This document shows, in pieces, positions 34,034 through 41,829 of a DNA stretch of 64,000 nt; position 1 is the first letter of the stretch; each line of letters begins with the position of its first letter. The position numbers and the translations under genes were made by a program. The stretch is from assembly GCA_910589275.1 (NCBI GenBank), contig CAJUTH010000001.1, positions 98,471-162,470 on the forward strand. The letters are read 5' to 3'. This DNA is from an uncultured Dorea sp. GTDB taxonomy: Bacteria > Bacillota > Clostridia > Lachnospirales > Lachnospiraceae. Under the pieces are notes generated by a model. That model was not told the origin of the DNA and made no database searches. It was given only the letters and a program-made list of their open reading frames with translations.

Positions 34034-35203
34034 ATGAGAAATCCATTATCAAAACAGATTACAGAAATACAGCCCTCTGGGATCCGTAAGTTTTTCGATA
34101 TTGTAAGCGAGATGAAGGACGCCATTTCCCTTGGCGTGGGGGAACCGGATTTTGATACGCCATGGAGGGTAAGAGAGGAAGGGATCTATTCTCTGGAGAG
34201 AGGGAGGACCTTTTATACATCGAATGCAGGTCTTCAGGAGTTAAAGGATGAGATCTGCAGGTATCTGGAACGAAAGATCGGGGTTACGTACGATGCGAAG
34301 GAGGAAGTGGTGGTTACCGTCGGCGGAAGCGAGGCCATCGATATCGGTTTCCGGGCGATGCTGGACCCGGGCGACGAGGTGCTTATCCCGCAGCCGTCCT
34401 ATGTATCCTATCTGCCGTGCGCCGCTCTTGCAGGAGGGACGCCGGTGGTGATTCCGCTTCAGAATAAAAATGAATTTAAGCTTACCAGAGAGGAGCTGGA
34501 GGCGGCGATTACGTCGCGGACTAAGATACTGGTGCTGCCCTTCCCGAACAATCCTACGGGGGCGATCATGACAAGGGAAGAGTTAGAGCCGATTGCCGAG
34601 GCGGTGATAGAGCATGACCTGTACGTGATGTCCGATGAGATCTACTCTGAGCTTACCTATAAGGATGAGCATGCATCCATAGCGTCCCTGCCGGGAATGC
34701 GGGAGCGGACACTGGTGATCAATGGGTTTTCCAAAGGATTTGCCATGACCGGCTGGAGGCTGGGCTATGTGTGCGGGCCGAAGCTGATTGTGGAACAAAT
34801 GTTAAAGATCCATCAGTATGCGATTATGTGCGCGCCTACCAACAGCCAGTATGCGGCGGTGGAAGCGCTGCGTAACTGCGGGGATGAAGTAGAAAAGATG
34901 CGGGAAGCATATAATCAGAGAAGACGGTATCTGGTCAGCGAGTTTGCGCGGATGGGACTGGAATGTTTTGAGCCTTACGGGGCGTTTTATATATTCCCCA
35001 GCATCAAAGAATTTGGCATGACGTCCGAAGAATTTGCAGAGAAATTTTTGGAGGAGGAGAAGGTGGCAGTTGTGCCGGGAACTGCATTCGGAGAATGCGG
35101 AGAAGGTTTCCTTAGAATATCCTATGCTTATTCGCTGGAGGATCTGAAGGTGGCGCTGGAGCGGTTTGAACGGTTTGTGGGGAAACTGCGGAAGAATTTG
35201 TAG
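34034..35203 (+). CDS. PLP-dependent class I/II aminotransferase
   Basis: 389-aa fold-type I aminotransferase (aspartate/aromatic or PatA-like). The PLP-binding lysine lies in NGFSKGFAMTGWRLGY near residue 234; also LPFPNNPTGAIMTREEL (Asn contacts PLP), SDEIYSELTY, and the substrate-carboxylate Arg in FLRISYAYSLEDL. It starts on the base after the Lrp stop codon, so the regulator and the enzyme form one unit. The exact amino acid pair is not clear. A UUCG-loop terminator follows. Confidence 0.92.
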   Translation: MRNPLSKQITEIQPSGIRKFFDIVSEMKDAISLGVGEPDFDTPWRVREEGIYSLERGRTFYTSNAGLQELKDEICRYLERKIGVTYDAKEEVVVTVGGSEAIDIGFRAMLDPGDEVLIPQPSYVSYLPCAALAGGTPVVIPLQNKNEFKLTREELEAAITSRTKILVLPFPNNPTGAIMTREELEPIAEAVIEHDLYVMSDEIYSELTYKDEHASIASLPGMRERTLVINGFSKGFAMTGWRLGYVCGPKLIVEQMLKIHQYAIMCAPTNSQYAAVEALRNCGDEVEKMREAYNQRRRYLVSEFARMGLECFEPYGAFYIFPSIKEFGMTSEEFAEKFLEEEKVAVVPGTAFGECGEGFLRISYAYSLEDLKVALERFERFVGKLRKNL

Positions 35204-35210
35204 TATTGGG

Positions 35211-35237
35211 AAAGGATCTCTTCGGAGGTCCTTTTTG
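35211..35237 (+). terminator. Terminator of the Lrp-aminotransferase pair
   Basis: AAAGGATCTC / GAGGTCCTTT stem (10 bp, one T-G) closed by a TTCG tetraloop and followed by TT. Confidence 0.85.
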
Positions 35238-35250
35238 TATTACAGAAATA

Positions 35251-35279
35251 TTGCAAATTCTAGTTACATATAGTATAGT
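35251..35279 (+). promoter_or_regulatory. Promoter for the Uma2-family gene
   Basis: TTGCAA, 17-base spacer, TATAGT, about 80 bases before the ATG at 35366. Confidence 0.55.
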
Positions 35280-35365
35280 ACACATAAATAGAATGTTGTG
35301 ATTAAAATAGATGTCATAAAACAGAACTGTTTTACAATCATGAGAAAAAGAAAGGAAGAAAGATA

Positions 35366-36067
35366 ATGAAGGATGAGAAGAACAGCGGTATGGTACAGAA
35401 TGAGGAGAATAGCAGACGGAAGGAATCCGGCAGGTATACGATGAGGGAGGATGCGGAAAGTTCCATGGTGAAAGAAACGATGCCGGCCTATGGGAACTGG
35501 AAAAGGCAGGGGGAGTACACGCTCGAAGATTATTATGCGCTGCCGGATGATATAAGGGTAGAACTGATCGACGGCGTGATCTACGACATGTCGTCGCCGA
35601 GAACTGTGCATCAGGATATTGCATTTATTATCCATCTGGCGCTTTATGACTATATGCGGAAGAAAAAGAAGCCCTGCAAGGTCTTTGAAGCGGCGGTGGA
35701 CGTGCAGTTATGCTGTGACGATAAGACGATGGTTCAGCCGGATGTGCTGGTGGTCTGCGATAAGGAGAAGATTAAGGGGTTCGGAATCTACGGAGCGCCG
35801 GACTTTGTCCTTGAGATTCTTTCCAGATCGACCAGAAAGAAAGATATGGGAATCAAGCTGGAAAAATATATAGAAGCAGGAGTGCGGGAATACTGGATCA
35901 TTGATCCGTATAAGGAGATCCTGATCACTTATAATTTTGAAGACGAAGACTTTGTGCCCTGCGTTTATCCTCTGGAGGGAAGCGTACCGGTGGCGATTAC
36001 AGGCGGAGATCTGCTGATCGATTTGGAACCGGTGGCGGAATCCATCCGGGAATTGGGGAGCCTGTAA
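35366..36067 (+). CDS. Uma2-family putative PD-(D/E)XK endonuclease
   Basis: 233-aa protein of the Uma2/DUF820 family, restriction-endonuclease-like fold. The N-terminal ~45 residues are an unusual charged extension (MKDEKNSGMVQNEENSRRKE). The core has RVELIDGVIYDMSSPR, VQPDVLVVCDKEK (catalytic Asp), PDFVLEILSRSTRKKDMGIK (Glu-x-Lys type motif) and EYWIIDP. Family members are common in cyanobacteria and firmicutes, but a substrate is not established. AAAGGAAGAAAG before ATG 35366 supports the long start. Single gene with its own promoter. Confidence 0.85.
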   Translation: MKDEKNSGMVQNEENSRRKESGRYTMREDAESSMVKETMPAYGNWKRQGEYTLEDYYALPDDIRVELIDGVIYDMSSPRTVHQDIAFIIHLALYDYMRKKKKPCKVFEAAVDVQLCCDDKTMVQPDVLVVCDKEKIKGFGIYGAPDFVLEILSRSTRKKDMGIKLEKYIEAGVREYWIIDPYKEILITYNFEDEDFVPCVYPLEGSVPVAITGGDLLIDLEPVAESIRELGSL

Positions 36068-36235
36068 CTCATAGGAAATGGAAACTTTCCGGTGTATTTT
36101 GTCCGTTGTACTGTCCGTTGTAAGAGGATATAGTTCCTGTAGATACAGGAAATGTCCGATATAATGATACGAAAGGGCGAAATGATCCGGGAACTGGAAG
36201 GGCAGCAGCCAACCATAAGGAAGGAGAGGTGAATT

Positions 36236-36730
36236 ATGCTTAATATTGTATTGTACGAGCCGGAGATCCCCGCCAACACCGGCAACATCGGCCGTACCTG
36301 CGCGGCCACGGATACGAGGCTCCATCTGATCGAGCCTTTAGGCTTCCGGCTGGACGAAAAGAGCCTTAAGAGAGCCGGGATGGATTACTGGGAAGAGCTG
36401 GACGTAACGACCTATATTGATTATCAGGATTTTATGGAGAGGAATCCGGGCGCGAAGATTTACATGGCTACCACGAAAGCGCCGAAACTCTATACGCAGG
36501 TTCGGTATGAGCCGGACTGTTTTCTGATGTTCGGAAAGGAGAGCGGAGGAATACCGGAGGAGATACTGGTAAAACAGAAAGAAGAATGTATCCGGATTCC
36601 CATGGTAGGAGATGCGCGTTCCTTAAATCTTGGAAATTCGGCCGCGATCGTCCTGTATGAGGCGCTGAGGCAGAATGGATTTGCGGGGATGAATCTGGAG
36701 GGGCGCCTGCACAGGCTGGAGTGGGAGTAG
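36236..36730 (+). CDS. trmL: tRNA (cytidine(34)-2'-O)-methyltransferase
   Basis: 164-aa SPOUT methyltransferase that 2'-O-methylates position 34 of certain leucine tRNAs. N-terminal LNIVLYEPEIPANTGNIGRT and the knot residues MFGKESGGIPEEIL and RIPMVGDARSLNLGNSAAIV are intact. Length is standard for the single-domain YibK type. AAGGAGAGG precedes ATG 36236. Confidence 0.94.
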   Translation: MLNIVLYEPEIPANTGNIGRTCAATDTRLHLIEPLGFRLDEKSLKRAGMDYWEELDVTTYIDYQDFMERNPGAKIYMATTKAPKLYTQVRYEPDCFLMFGKESGGIPEEILVKQKEECIRIPMVGDARSLNLGNSAAIVLYEALRQNGFAGMNLEGRLHRLEWE

Positions 36731-36768
36731 CTGCTTAATGTGCAAAAAGTTGGAAAAAACTAAGAAAT

Positions 36769-36799
36769 TTTACAAAAAAATGAAAGGATTTGATAAAAT
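36769..36799 (+). promoter_or_regulatory. Probable promoter of V-type ATPase operon 2
   Basis: TTTACA, 19-base spacer, TAAAAT with an extended TGA before it. An alternative -10, TATAAT, lies at 36826-36831 with no good -35. Confidence 0.4.
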
Positions 36800-36842
36800 A
36801 AATGGATTTTTACCCCAAGGCGAAGTATAATAAGATGGAGTG

Positions 36843-36861
36843 TTTTTTACTTTGTAAAAAA
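36843..36861 (+). promoter_or_regulatory. Perfect AT palindrome before V-type ATPase operon 2
   Basis: TTTTTTAC / GTAAAAAA, 8-bp arms around TTT, just upstream of the AGAGAGGTGG ribosome site. Could be an operator or a weak attenuator hairpin. Confidence 0.45.
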
Positions 36862-36878
36862 AGAGAGGTGGTGAATAG

Positions 36879-37187
36879 ATGGTAGAGGAGACTATTCGTA
36901 CAATCAAAGAAGCGGAGCGGAAAGCCGATGAACTGGTGAAGCAGGCGGAGGAACAATGCTCTGAGATTTTGGAGAGGGCGTCTGCGGAAGCTGCAGAGGT
37001 GAAGGAGCAGGCCGCAAAGCAGGCAAAAGCGAAGGCGGAAGCTAAGCTTGCGGCAGCAAAAGCGGAAGGTGACGAATCTGTTAAGAAAGCATTGCAGGAT
37101 GTGGATAAGCAGATTGCCTCTCTTAAGACGGATGCGGGACAAAAGGCAGCGGATGCCATATCGGCTGTTATTGCAGATATTGCATAG
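36879..37187 (+). CDS. V-type ATPase 2, peripheral stalk subunit G/H
   Basis: 102-aa Ala/Lys/Glu-rich coiled coil (TIKEAERKADELVKQAEEQC, AKAKAEAKLAAAKAEGDE), the stalk partner of subunit E. First gene of the operon, corresponding in position to ntpF of Enterococcus hirae. ATG 36879 follows AGAGAGGTGG. Confidence 0.85.
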   Translation: MVEETIRTIKEAERKADELVKQAEEQCSEILERASAEAAEVKEQAAKQAKAKAEAKLAAAKAEGDESVKKALQDVDKQIASLKTDAGQKAADAISAVIADIA

Positions 37188-37224
37188 TCCGGCATATAGC
37201 AATGAGTAAAGGAGGGATGCGGTT

Positions 37225-39249
37225 ATGGCAGTACTGCAGATGCAAAGAGTGAGTATCTGCGCGCTTAAGAAAGACCGTAAAGCCATCTTGGAGAAGCTTC
37301 AGTCTATGGGGATCATGGAGATCAGCCAATTGATCGAGGATGATGAAGATTTTGAACGGATGGACACAATGAATGTCAGACAAGGGTTTGAGAGGAACGC
37401 CCAGACAGCGGATCATGCGCTGGACGTACTGAATCAGTATGCTCCGGAGAAGAAATCGCTGTTTGCAGGTCTGGAAGGAAAGAAGCTTGTGGGACAGGAT
37501 CAGTTCCAGAAGACTGTTTCCAAGAAAAAGGAAATTATGAGGGAAGCCAAAGCCTTACTGGACTTCAGCAAGGAGATCGCAGAGTGCAAAGCGGGTATAT
37601 TGAAGCTGGAGAATCAGATCGAAAGCTTACGGCCATGGATGGCTCTGGATGTATCTATGAATTTTTGCGGAACGTCAAAGACCGCTATGCTGTTAGGTAC
37701 TATGGCGCCGGGAACTGCGCAGGAGACAGTATATCAGCTTATCGCGGAGCATGCTCCGCAGGCGGAGGCGGCGGATGTGGAAATGATTGCTTCCGATAAG
37801 GACGCAGCGTATCTTGCCGTGTTCTGTATGAAGAACGATGAGCGTGCGGTGGAGGATTCGCTGAGGGCCGGAGGTTTTGCAAGACCGACACAGACGACGG
37901 ATAAGATTCCGCAGCAGGCGAAGGCTGACTACGAGGCAGAGAAGAAGAAGCTGGAGTCTAGAATCGCAGAGGTCACGAAGGTGATTGAAGGGAAGGAAGG
38001 AATCCGGGAAGAACTGAAGGTGGTTTCAGATTATTTCCGTATCCGTGCAGAAAAGTACGAGATACTCGGAACCCTGCCCCAGTCACAGAGGACTTTTATT
38101 ATCAGCGGTTATGTGGCAAAGAAATATGTCCCTTCCGTAGAGAAGGCGATCGGCGGCAGGTATGACTGTATCGTGGATGTGGAAGAGCTGAAGGAAGACG
38201 AGGATCCTCCGGTAATCTTGAGCAACAACGGTTTCTCAGCCAGTGTGGAAGGCGTGCTGGAGTCCTATGCGCTGCCCCACAAGGGAGAATTTGATCCGAC
38301 AACGATCATGTCGTTCTTCTATGTATTTTTCTTCGGTATGATGCTGTCTGACGCGGCATATGGGGCAATTTTAGCGATTGCATGTTTTGTGGTATTGAAG
38401 AAGTTTCCGCGGATGGGCGCGGGAATGAAAAAGATGATGAAGATGTTTATGTACTGCGGTATTTCCACATTGATTTGGGGAATCCTATTCGGCGGATATT
38501 TTGGAAATGTAGTGGATATCGTGTCGGCGACGTTCTTTGGAAAGACGGTTACCGTACCGGCGCTGTGGTTTGCGCCGTTAAACGACCCGATGAAGCTTCT
38601 GATTTATTCGCTGGCATTTGGGCTTGTCCATTTGTTTGTGGGGCTGGGGATCAAGGGCTATATGCTGATCAAGGACGGAAATATGCTGGACTTTTTCTGC
38701 GATGTAGTTTTGTGGTATGCTTTTCTCATCGGCCTGATTCTGATGCTGATTCCGACGGATATTTTCGCATCAATTATGGGATCGAAGGTAGTATTTCCGG
38801 ACGCTCTGAATATGCTGGCGAAGGGACTGGCCATTGTGGGAGCTTTGGGACTGGTACTTATGTCAGGACGCGCGAATAAGAATCCTGCGTTAAGGCTGGC
38901 GCTGGGAGCATATGATCTTTATAATATCACAGGATGGCTCAGCGACGTATTATCCTACTCACGTCTGCTGGCGCTGGGACTTGCTACCGGAGTTATCGCC
39001 TCGGTAATTAACCAGATGGCGAGCATGGCAGGAAACGGAATCGTGGGAGCGATCGTATTTATTCTTATATTTATTGTGGGACATACGCTGAACCTTGCGA
39101 TCAATCTGCTGGGAGCTTATGTACACACCAACCGTCTCCAGTTCGTAGAGTTCTTTGGTAAATTCTACGAGGGCGGCGGCAGGGCATTCCATCCATTTGA
39201 GTCGGATACTGTGTATGTGACGGTTCAGGATGGAACGGAAGGTAATTAA
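37225..39249 (+). CDS. ntpI: V-type ATPase 2, subunit I (stator, a-subunit)
   Basis: 674-aa stator subunit. Cytoplasmic N-terminal ~340 residues with coiled coils, then about seven or eight helices beginning PTTIMSFFYVFFFGMMLSDA. The conserved Arg region is LSDVLSYSRLLALGLATGVI, and the C-terminus ends FEFFGKFYEGGGRAFHPF-like. It shares only distant similarity with the operon 1 copy. AAAGGAGGGATG precedes the ATG. A 132-base gap to K holds a 13-codon frame. Confidence 0.95.
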   Translation: MAVLQMQRVSICALKKDRKAILEKLQSMGIMEISQLIEDDEDFERMDTMNVRQGFERNAQTADHALDVLNQYAPEKKSLFAGLEGKKLVGQDQFQKTVSKKKEIMREAKALLDFSKEIAECKAGILKLENQIESLRPWMALDVSMNFCGTSKTAMLLGTMAPGTAQETVYQLIAEHAPQAEAADVEMIASDKDAAYLAVFCMKNDERAVEDSLRAGGFARPTQTTDKIPQQAKADYEAEKKKLESRIAEVTKVIEGKEGIREELKVVSDYFRIRAEKYEILGTLPQSQRTFIISGYVAKKYVPSVEKAIGGRYDCIVDVEELKEDEDPPVILSNNGFSASVEGVLESYALPHKGEFDPTTIMSFFYVFFFGMMLSDAAYGAILAIACFVVLKKFPRMGAGMKKMMKMFMYCGISTLIWGILFGGYFGNVVDIVSATFFGKTVTVPALWFAPLNDPMKLLIYSLAFGLVHLFVGLGIKGYMLIKDGNMLDFFCDVVLWYAFLIGLILMLIPTDIFASIMGSKVVFPDALNMLAKGLAIVGALGLVLMSGRANKNPALRLALGAYDLYNITGWLSDVLSYSRLLALGLATGVIASVINQMASMAGNGIVGAIVFILIFIVGHTLNLAINLLGAYVHTNRLQFVEFFGKFYEGGGRAFHPFESDTVYVTVQDGTEGN

Positions 39250-39304
39250 TTGGCGGACGCCATTTATGAGATGAATATCCGGATGGAAATAAGGAGGCTG
39301 CTGT

Positions 39305-39346
39305 ATGAGAGCAGACAACGGTATCATAGGACATCCGGAAGGATAA
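39305..39346 (+). CDS. Possible 13-aa leader peptide between ntpI and ntpK
   Basis: ATG 39305 with a strong AAGGAGG site 7 bases upstream; it encodes MRADNGIIGHPEG. It could tune ribosome supply to the highly expressed K gene, or be a degraded gene start. Too short to judge by composition. Confidence 0.3.
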   Translation: MRADNGIIGHPEG

Positions 39347-39381
39347 GTTTAAGAAATGATGATTAAAGGAGGAACATTATA

Positions 39382-39876
39382 ATGGAAGGTATCAGTATTT
39401 GGAGTAATTTAGGTCTTGTATATGCACTGCTTGGCGCAGCGGTAGCGGTATTTCTTGCAGGCGCAGGCTCCGCCATCGGCGTAGGTATTGCAGGACAGGC
39501 AGCAGCAGGCGTTGTTACAGAGGATCCAAGCAAGTTCGGTCAGGTACTGGTTATGCAGCTTCTTCCCGGTACACAGGGTCTGTACGGACTGCTGATCGGC
39601 TTCATTACACTTTCTAAGGTTGGCATTATCGGCGGCGGCGCAGCGCAGCTTGACCCGCAGACAGGACTTCTGATCCTTGCTGCATGTCTGCCGATCGGTA
39701 TCGTAGGTTTGATTTCCGGTAAATATCAGGGAATGACTTCCGCTGCATCTATCGGCATTATTGCAAAGAGACCGGATCAGTTCGGTAAGGCGATGCTGTT
39801 CCCTGCAATGGTTGAGACCTATGCGATCCTTGCACTTCTGATTTCTTTCCTTGCTGTAAGCGGCGTACAGGTTTAA
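39382..39876 (+). CDS. ntpK: V-type ATPase 2, subunit K (Na+-type c-ring proteolipid)
   Basis: 164-aa, four-helix proteolipid very like NtpK of Enterococcus hirae. The Na+ ligands known from that structure are all visible: L61, T64 and Q65 in QLLPGTQGLYG, a Gln in SGKYQGMTSA (Q116 here) and the carboxylate in PAMVETYAIL (E145). The first hairpin has no carboxylate, so there is one ion site per four helices. This predicts a Na+-translocating ATP-driven pump. AAAGGAGGAAC precedes the ATG. Confidence 0.95.
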   Translation: MEGISIWSNLGLVYALLGAAVAVFLAGAGSAIGVGIAGQAAAGVVTEDPSKFGQVLVMQLLPGTQGLYGLLIGFITLSKVGIIGGGAAQLDPQTGLLILAACLPIGIVGLISGKYQGMTSAASIGIIAKRPDQFGKAMLFPAMVETYAILALLISFLAVSGVQV

Positions 39877-39919
39877 TGGCTGAACAGATAGGAGAAATCA
39901 GGGAAAAGGAGAGCGAAGA

Positions 39920-40510
39920 ATGACTGGATTAGAGAAAATGAAAAGTCAGATTCTGGACGAAGCGAAGGCTTTGGCTGACAGTAAGATAGCAGAAGCGAAC
40001 CGCAAGGCAGAAGAGATTCTTGAGGAGGCAAAAGCAGATGCCGAAAAGTCCGCCGCAAACATTTCCCAAAGATCAGACAAGGATGTTGCGAACTATAGGG
40101 AGCGAATTCTGTCTTCCATCGACCTGCAGAAGAGGACAAAGCTTCTGGCTGCGAAGCAGGAAGTGATCGCAGAGGTGCTGGATCAGTCTTATGAGAGGCT
40201 GAAGACGATGGAAACAGGGGAATATTTTGCAATGCTTTTGAAGCTGGCGGAAAAATATATCCTTCCTCAGGATGGAATCATGTATTTCTCCCAGACGGAT
40301 CTAGGAAGGATGCCGGAGAGTTTTAAGAGCGATGCGAAGAAGCTTGCGGAAGCGAAAGGCGGGAAACTTGATATTTCGGGAGAAGGAAGGAATATCGAGA
40401 ACGGTTTTGTTCTTGCTTATGGCGGAATCGAAGAGAATTGCACATTGAAGGCAATATTTGATGCGAAGAGAGATGAGTTTGCGGATAAGATTCATCATAT
40501 TCTATTTTAG
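39920..40510 (+). CDS. ntpE: V-type ATPase 2, subunit E (peripheral stalk)
   Basis: 196-aa peripheral stalk subunit: N-terminal coiled coil (SKIAEANRKAEEILEEAKAD), then a C-terminal globular domain (GRNIENGFVLAYGGIEENCT). AAAAGGAGAGCG precedes ATG 39920. Position after K is the standard ntp order. Confidence 0.9.
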   Translation: MTGLEKMKSQILDEAKALADSKIAEANRKAEEILEEAKADAEKSAANISQRSDKDVANYRERILSSIDLQKRTKLLAAKQEVIAEVLDQSYERLKTMETGEYFAMLLKLAEKYILPQDGIMYFSQTDLGRMPESFKSDAKKLAEAKGGKLDISGEGRNIENGFVLAYGGIEENCTLKAIFDAKRDEFADKIHHILF

Positions 40511-40533
40511 CGCGTAAGAAAGGAAAATGTAGC

Positions 40534-41502
40534 ATGAGTGAACAATATACTTACGCGGTTGCGCGCATACGGGCGCTGGAGGTCTCGCTGTTTTCAAAGT
40601 CCGGCATTGACCAGCTTATGGCGTGCCAGACCTATGATCAGTGTCTGCAGCTCTTGGCTGAAAAGGGCTGGGGCGATACGGAGACCGGTTTGAATGCGGA
40701 GGCTATGCTGTCCAGAGAAGAGGAGAAGATTTGGGAGATTGTGAAGGAACTGCACATACCGATGGAGACATTTAACGTGCTGTCGTACCCCAAGCTGTTC
40801 CATAATCTGAAAGCTGCAATCAAGGAAGTGTGTACGGAGGAGATGGAGCGCCATATCTTTTATGACGATGTAAGCATTCCGGGCGACGAGATGCTTGCAA
40901 TCGTGAAGGAGAAGGAGTTCGACCGGCTTCCGAAGGAGATGCAGGAGGCGGCGGGCGAAGCCTATGAGTCTCTTCTTCATACCAGAGACGGACAGATGTG
41001 CGATGTGATCATTGATAGAGCCGCTTTGGAGGCGATCAAGAAGGCCGGAAGAGAAGCAAAGGACGCGATCATCCGGGATTACGCAGAATCTACCGTAGCC
41101 GTGGCAGATATCAAGATTGCTGTGCGTTCGGCAAAAACCGCGAAGTCTTTGGATTTTATGAATCGGGCAATGGCAGAATGTGACAGCTTAAGCGTGAGTC
41201 AGCTTGCGAAGGCAGCTCTCGGAGGCATGGATGCGGTCCGGGAATACCTGCAGGGGACGGAATATACAGAAGGGGCTGACGCTCTGGCAGAGTCTCCTTC
41301 TGCATTTGAGCGCTGGTGTGACAATCGAATCATTCAGACCATCAGTCCACAGAAATATAAGGCATTTGGCATAGGGCCGGTGGTGGCCTATGTAATTGCC
41401 AGACAAAATGAAATAAAAACGGTGAGAATCATCCTGTCAGGAAAGCAGAACGGCCTGTCAGATGAGTCGATCCGGGAAAGGGTAAGGGAAATGTATGTAT
41501 AA
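40534..41502 (+). CDS. ntpC: V-type ATPase 2, subunit C (central stalk socket)
   Basis: 322-aa helical subunit joining the rotor shaft to the c-ring. N-terminal TYAVARIRALEVSLFSKSGI and the C-terminal FGIGPVVAYVIARQNEIKTV are typical. Its end overlaps the F gene by 8 bases. Confidence 0.93.
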   Translation: MSEQYTYAVARIRALEVSLFSKSGIDQLMACQTYDQCLQLLAEKGWGDTETGLNAEAMLSREEEKIWEIVKELHIPMETFNVLSYPKLFHNLKAAIKEVCTEEMERHIFYDDVSIPGDEMLAIVKEKEFDRLPKEMQEAAGEAYESLLHTRDGQMCDVIIDRAALEAIKKAGREAKDAIIRDYAESTVAVADIKIAVRSAKTAKSLDFMNRAMAECDSLSVSQLAKAALGGMDAVREYLQGTEYTEGADALAESPSAFERWCDNRIIQTISPQKYKAFGIGPVVAYVIARQNEIKTVRIILSGKQNGLSDESIRERVREMYV

Positions 41503-41812
41503 GGTTGCAGTAATGGGCGATTATGACAGTATTTACGGTTTTGCCACTCTGGGCTTGGATACATTTCCGGTAAAAGACCCTTCAGAGGCGGCCAGAATAC
41601 TGCATCAAATTGCAGATGGGAAGTATGGGATTATTTATATCACAGAAGCCTTGGCGGCACAGTTAAAACATGAGATTTCAAGATATCAGGAGCAGATCAG
41701 TCCTGCGATTATTCAGATCCCTGGAGTTTCAGGCAACACGGGAGCGGGAGTCGCAGGAGTAAAGAAGTCTGTGGAAACAGCGGTAGGTTCTGATATATTG
41801 TTTGGTGAATAG
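41495..41812 (+). CDS. V-type ATPase 2, subunit F (central stalk)
   Basis: 105-aa rotor subunit, equivalent to E. hirae NtpG. N-terminus YKVAVMGDYDSIYGFATLGL and the strand GIIYITEALA are typical. AAAGGGTAAGGGAA precedes ATG 41495 inside the C gene. Confidence 0.93.
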   Translation: MYKVAVMGDYDSIYGFATLGLDTFPVKDPSEAARILHQIADGKYGIIYITEALAAQLKHEISRYQEQISPAIIQIPGVSGNTGAGVAGVKKSVETAVGSDILFGE

Positions 41813-41829
41813 TGGGGTGATTAATCAAA

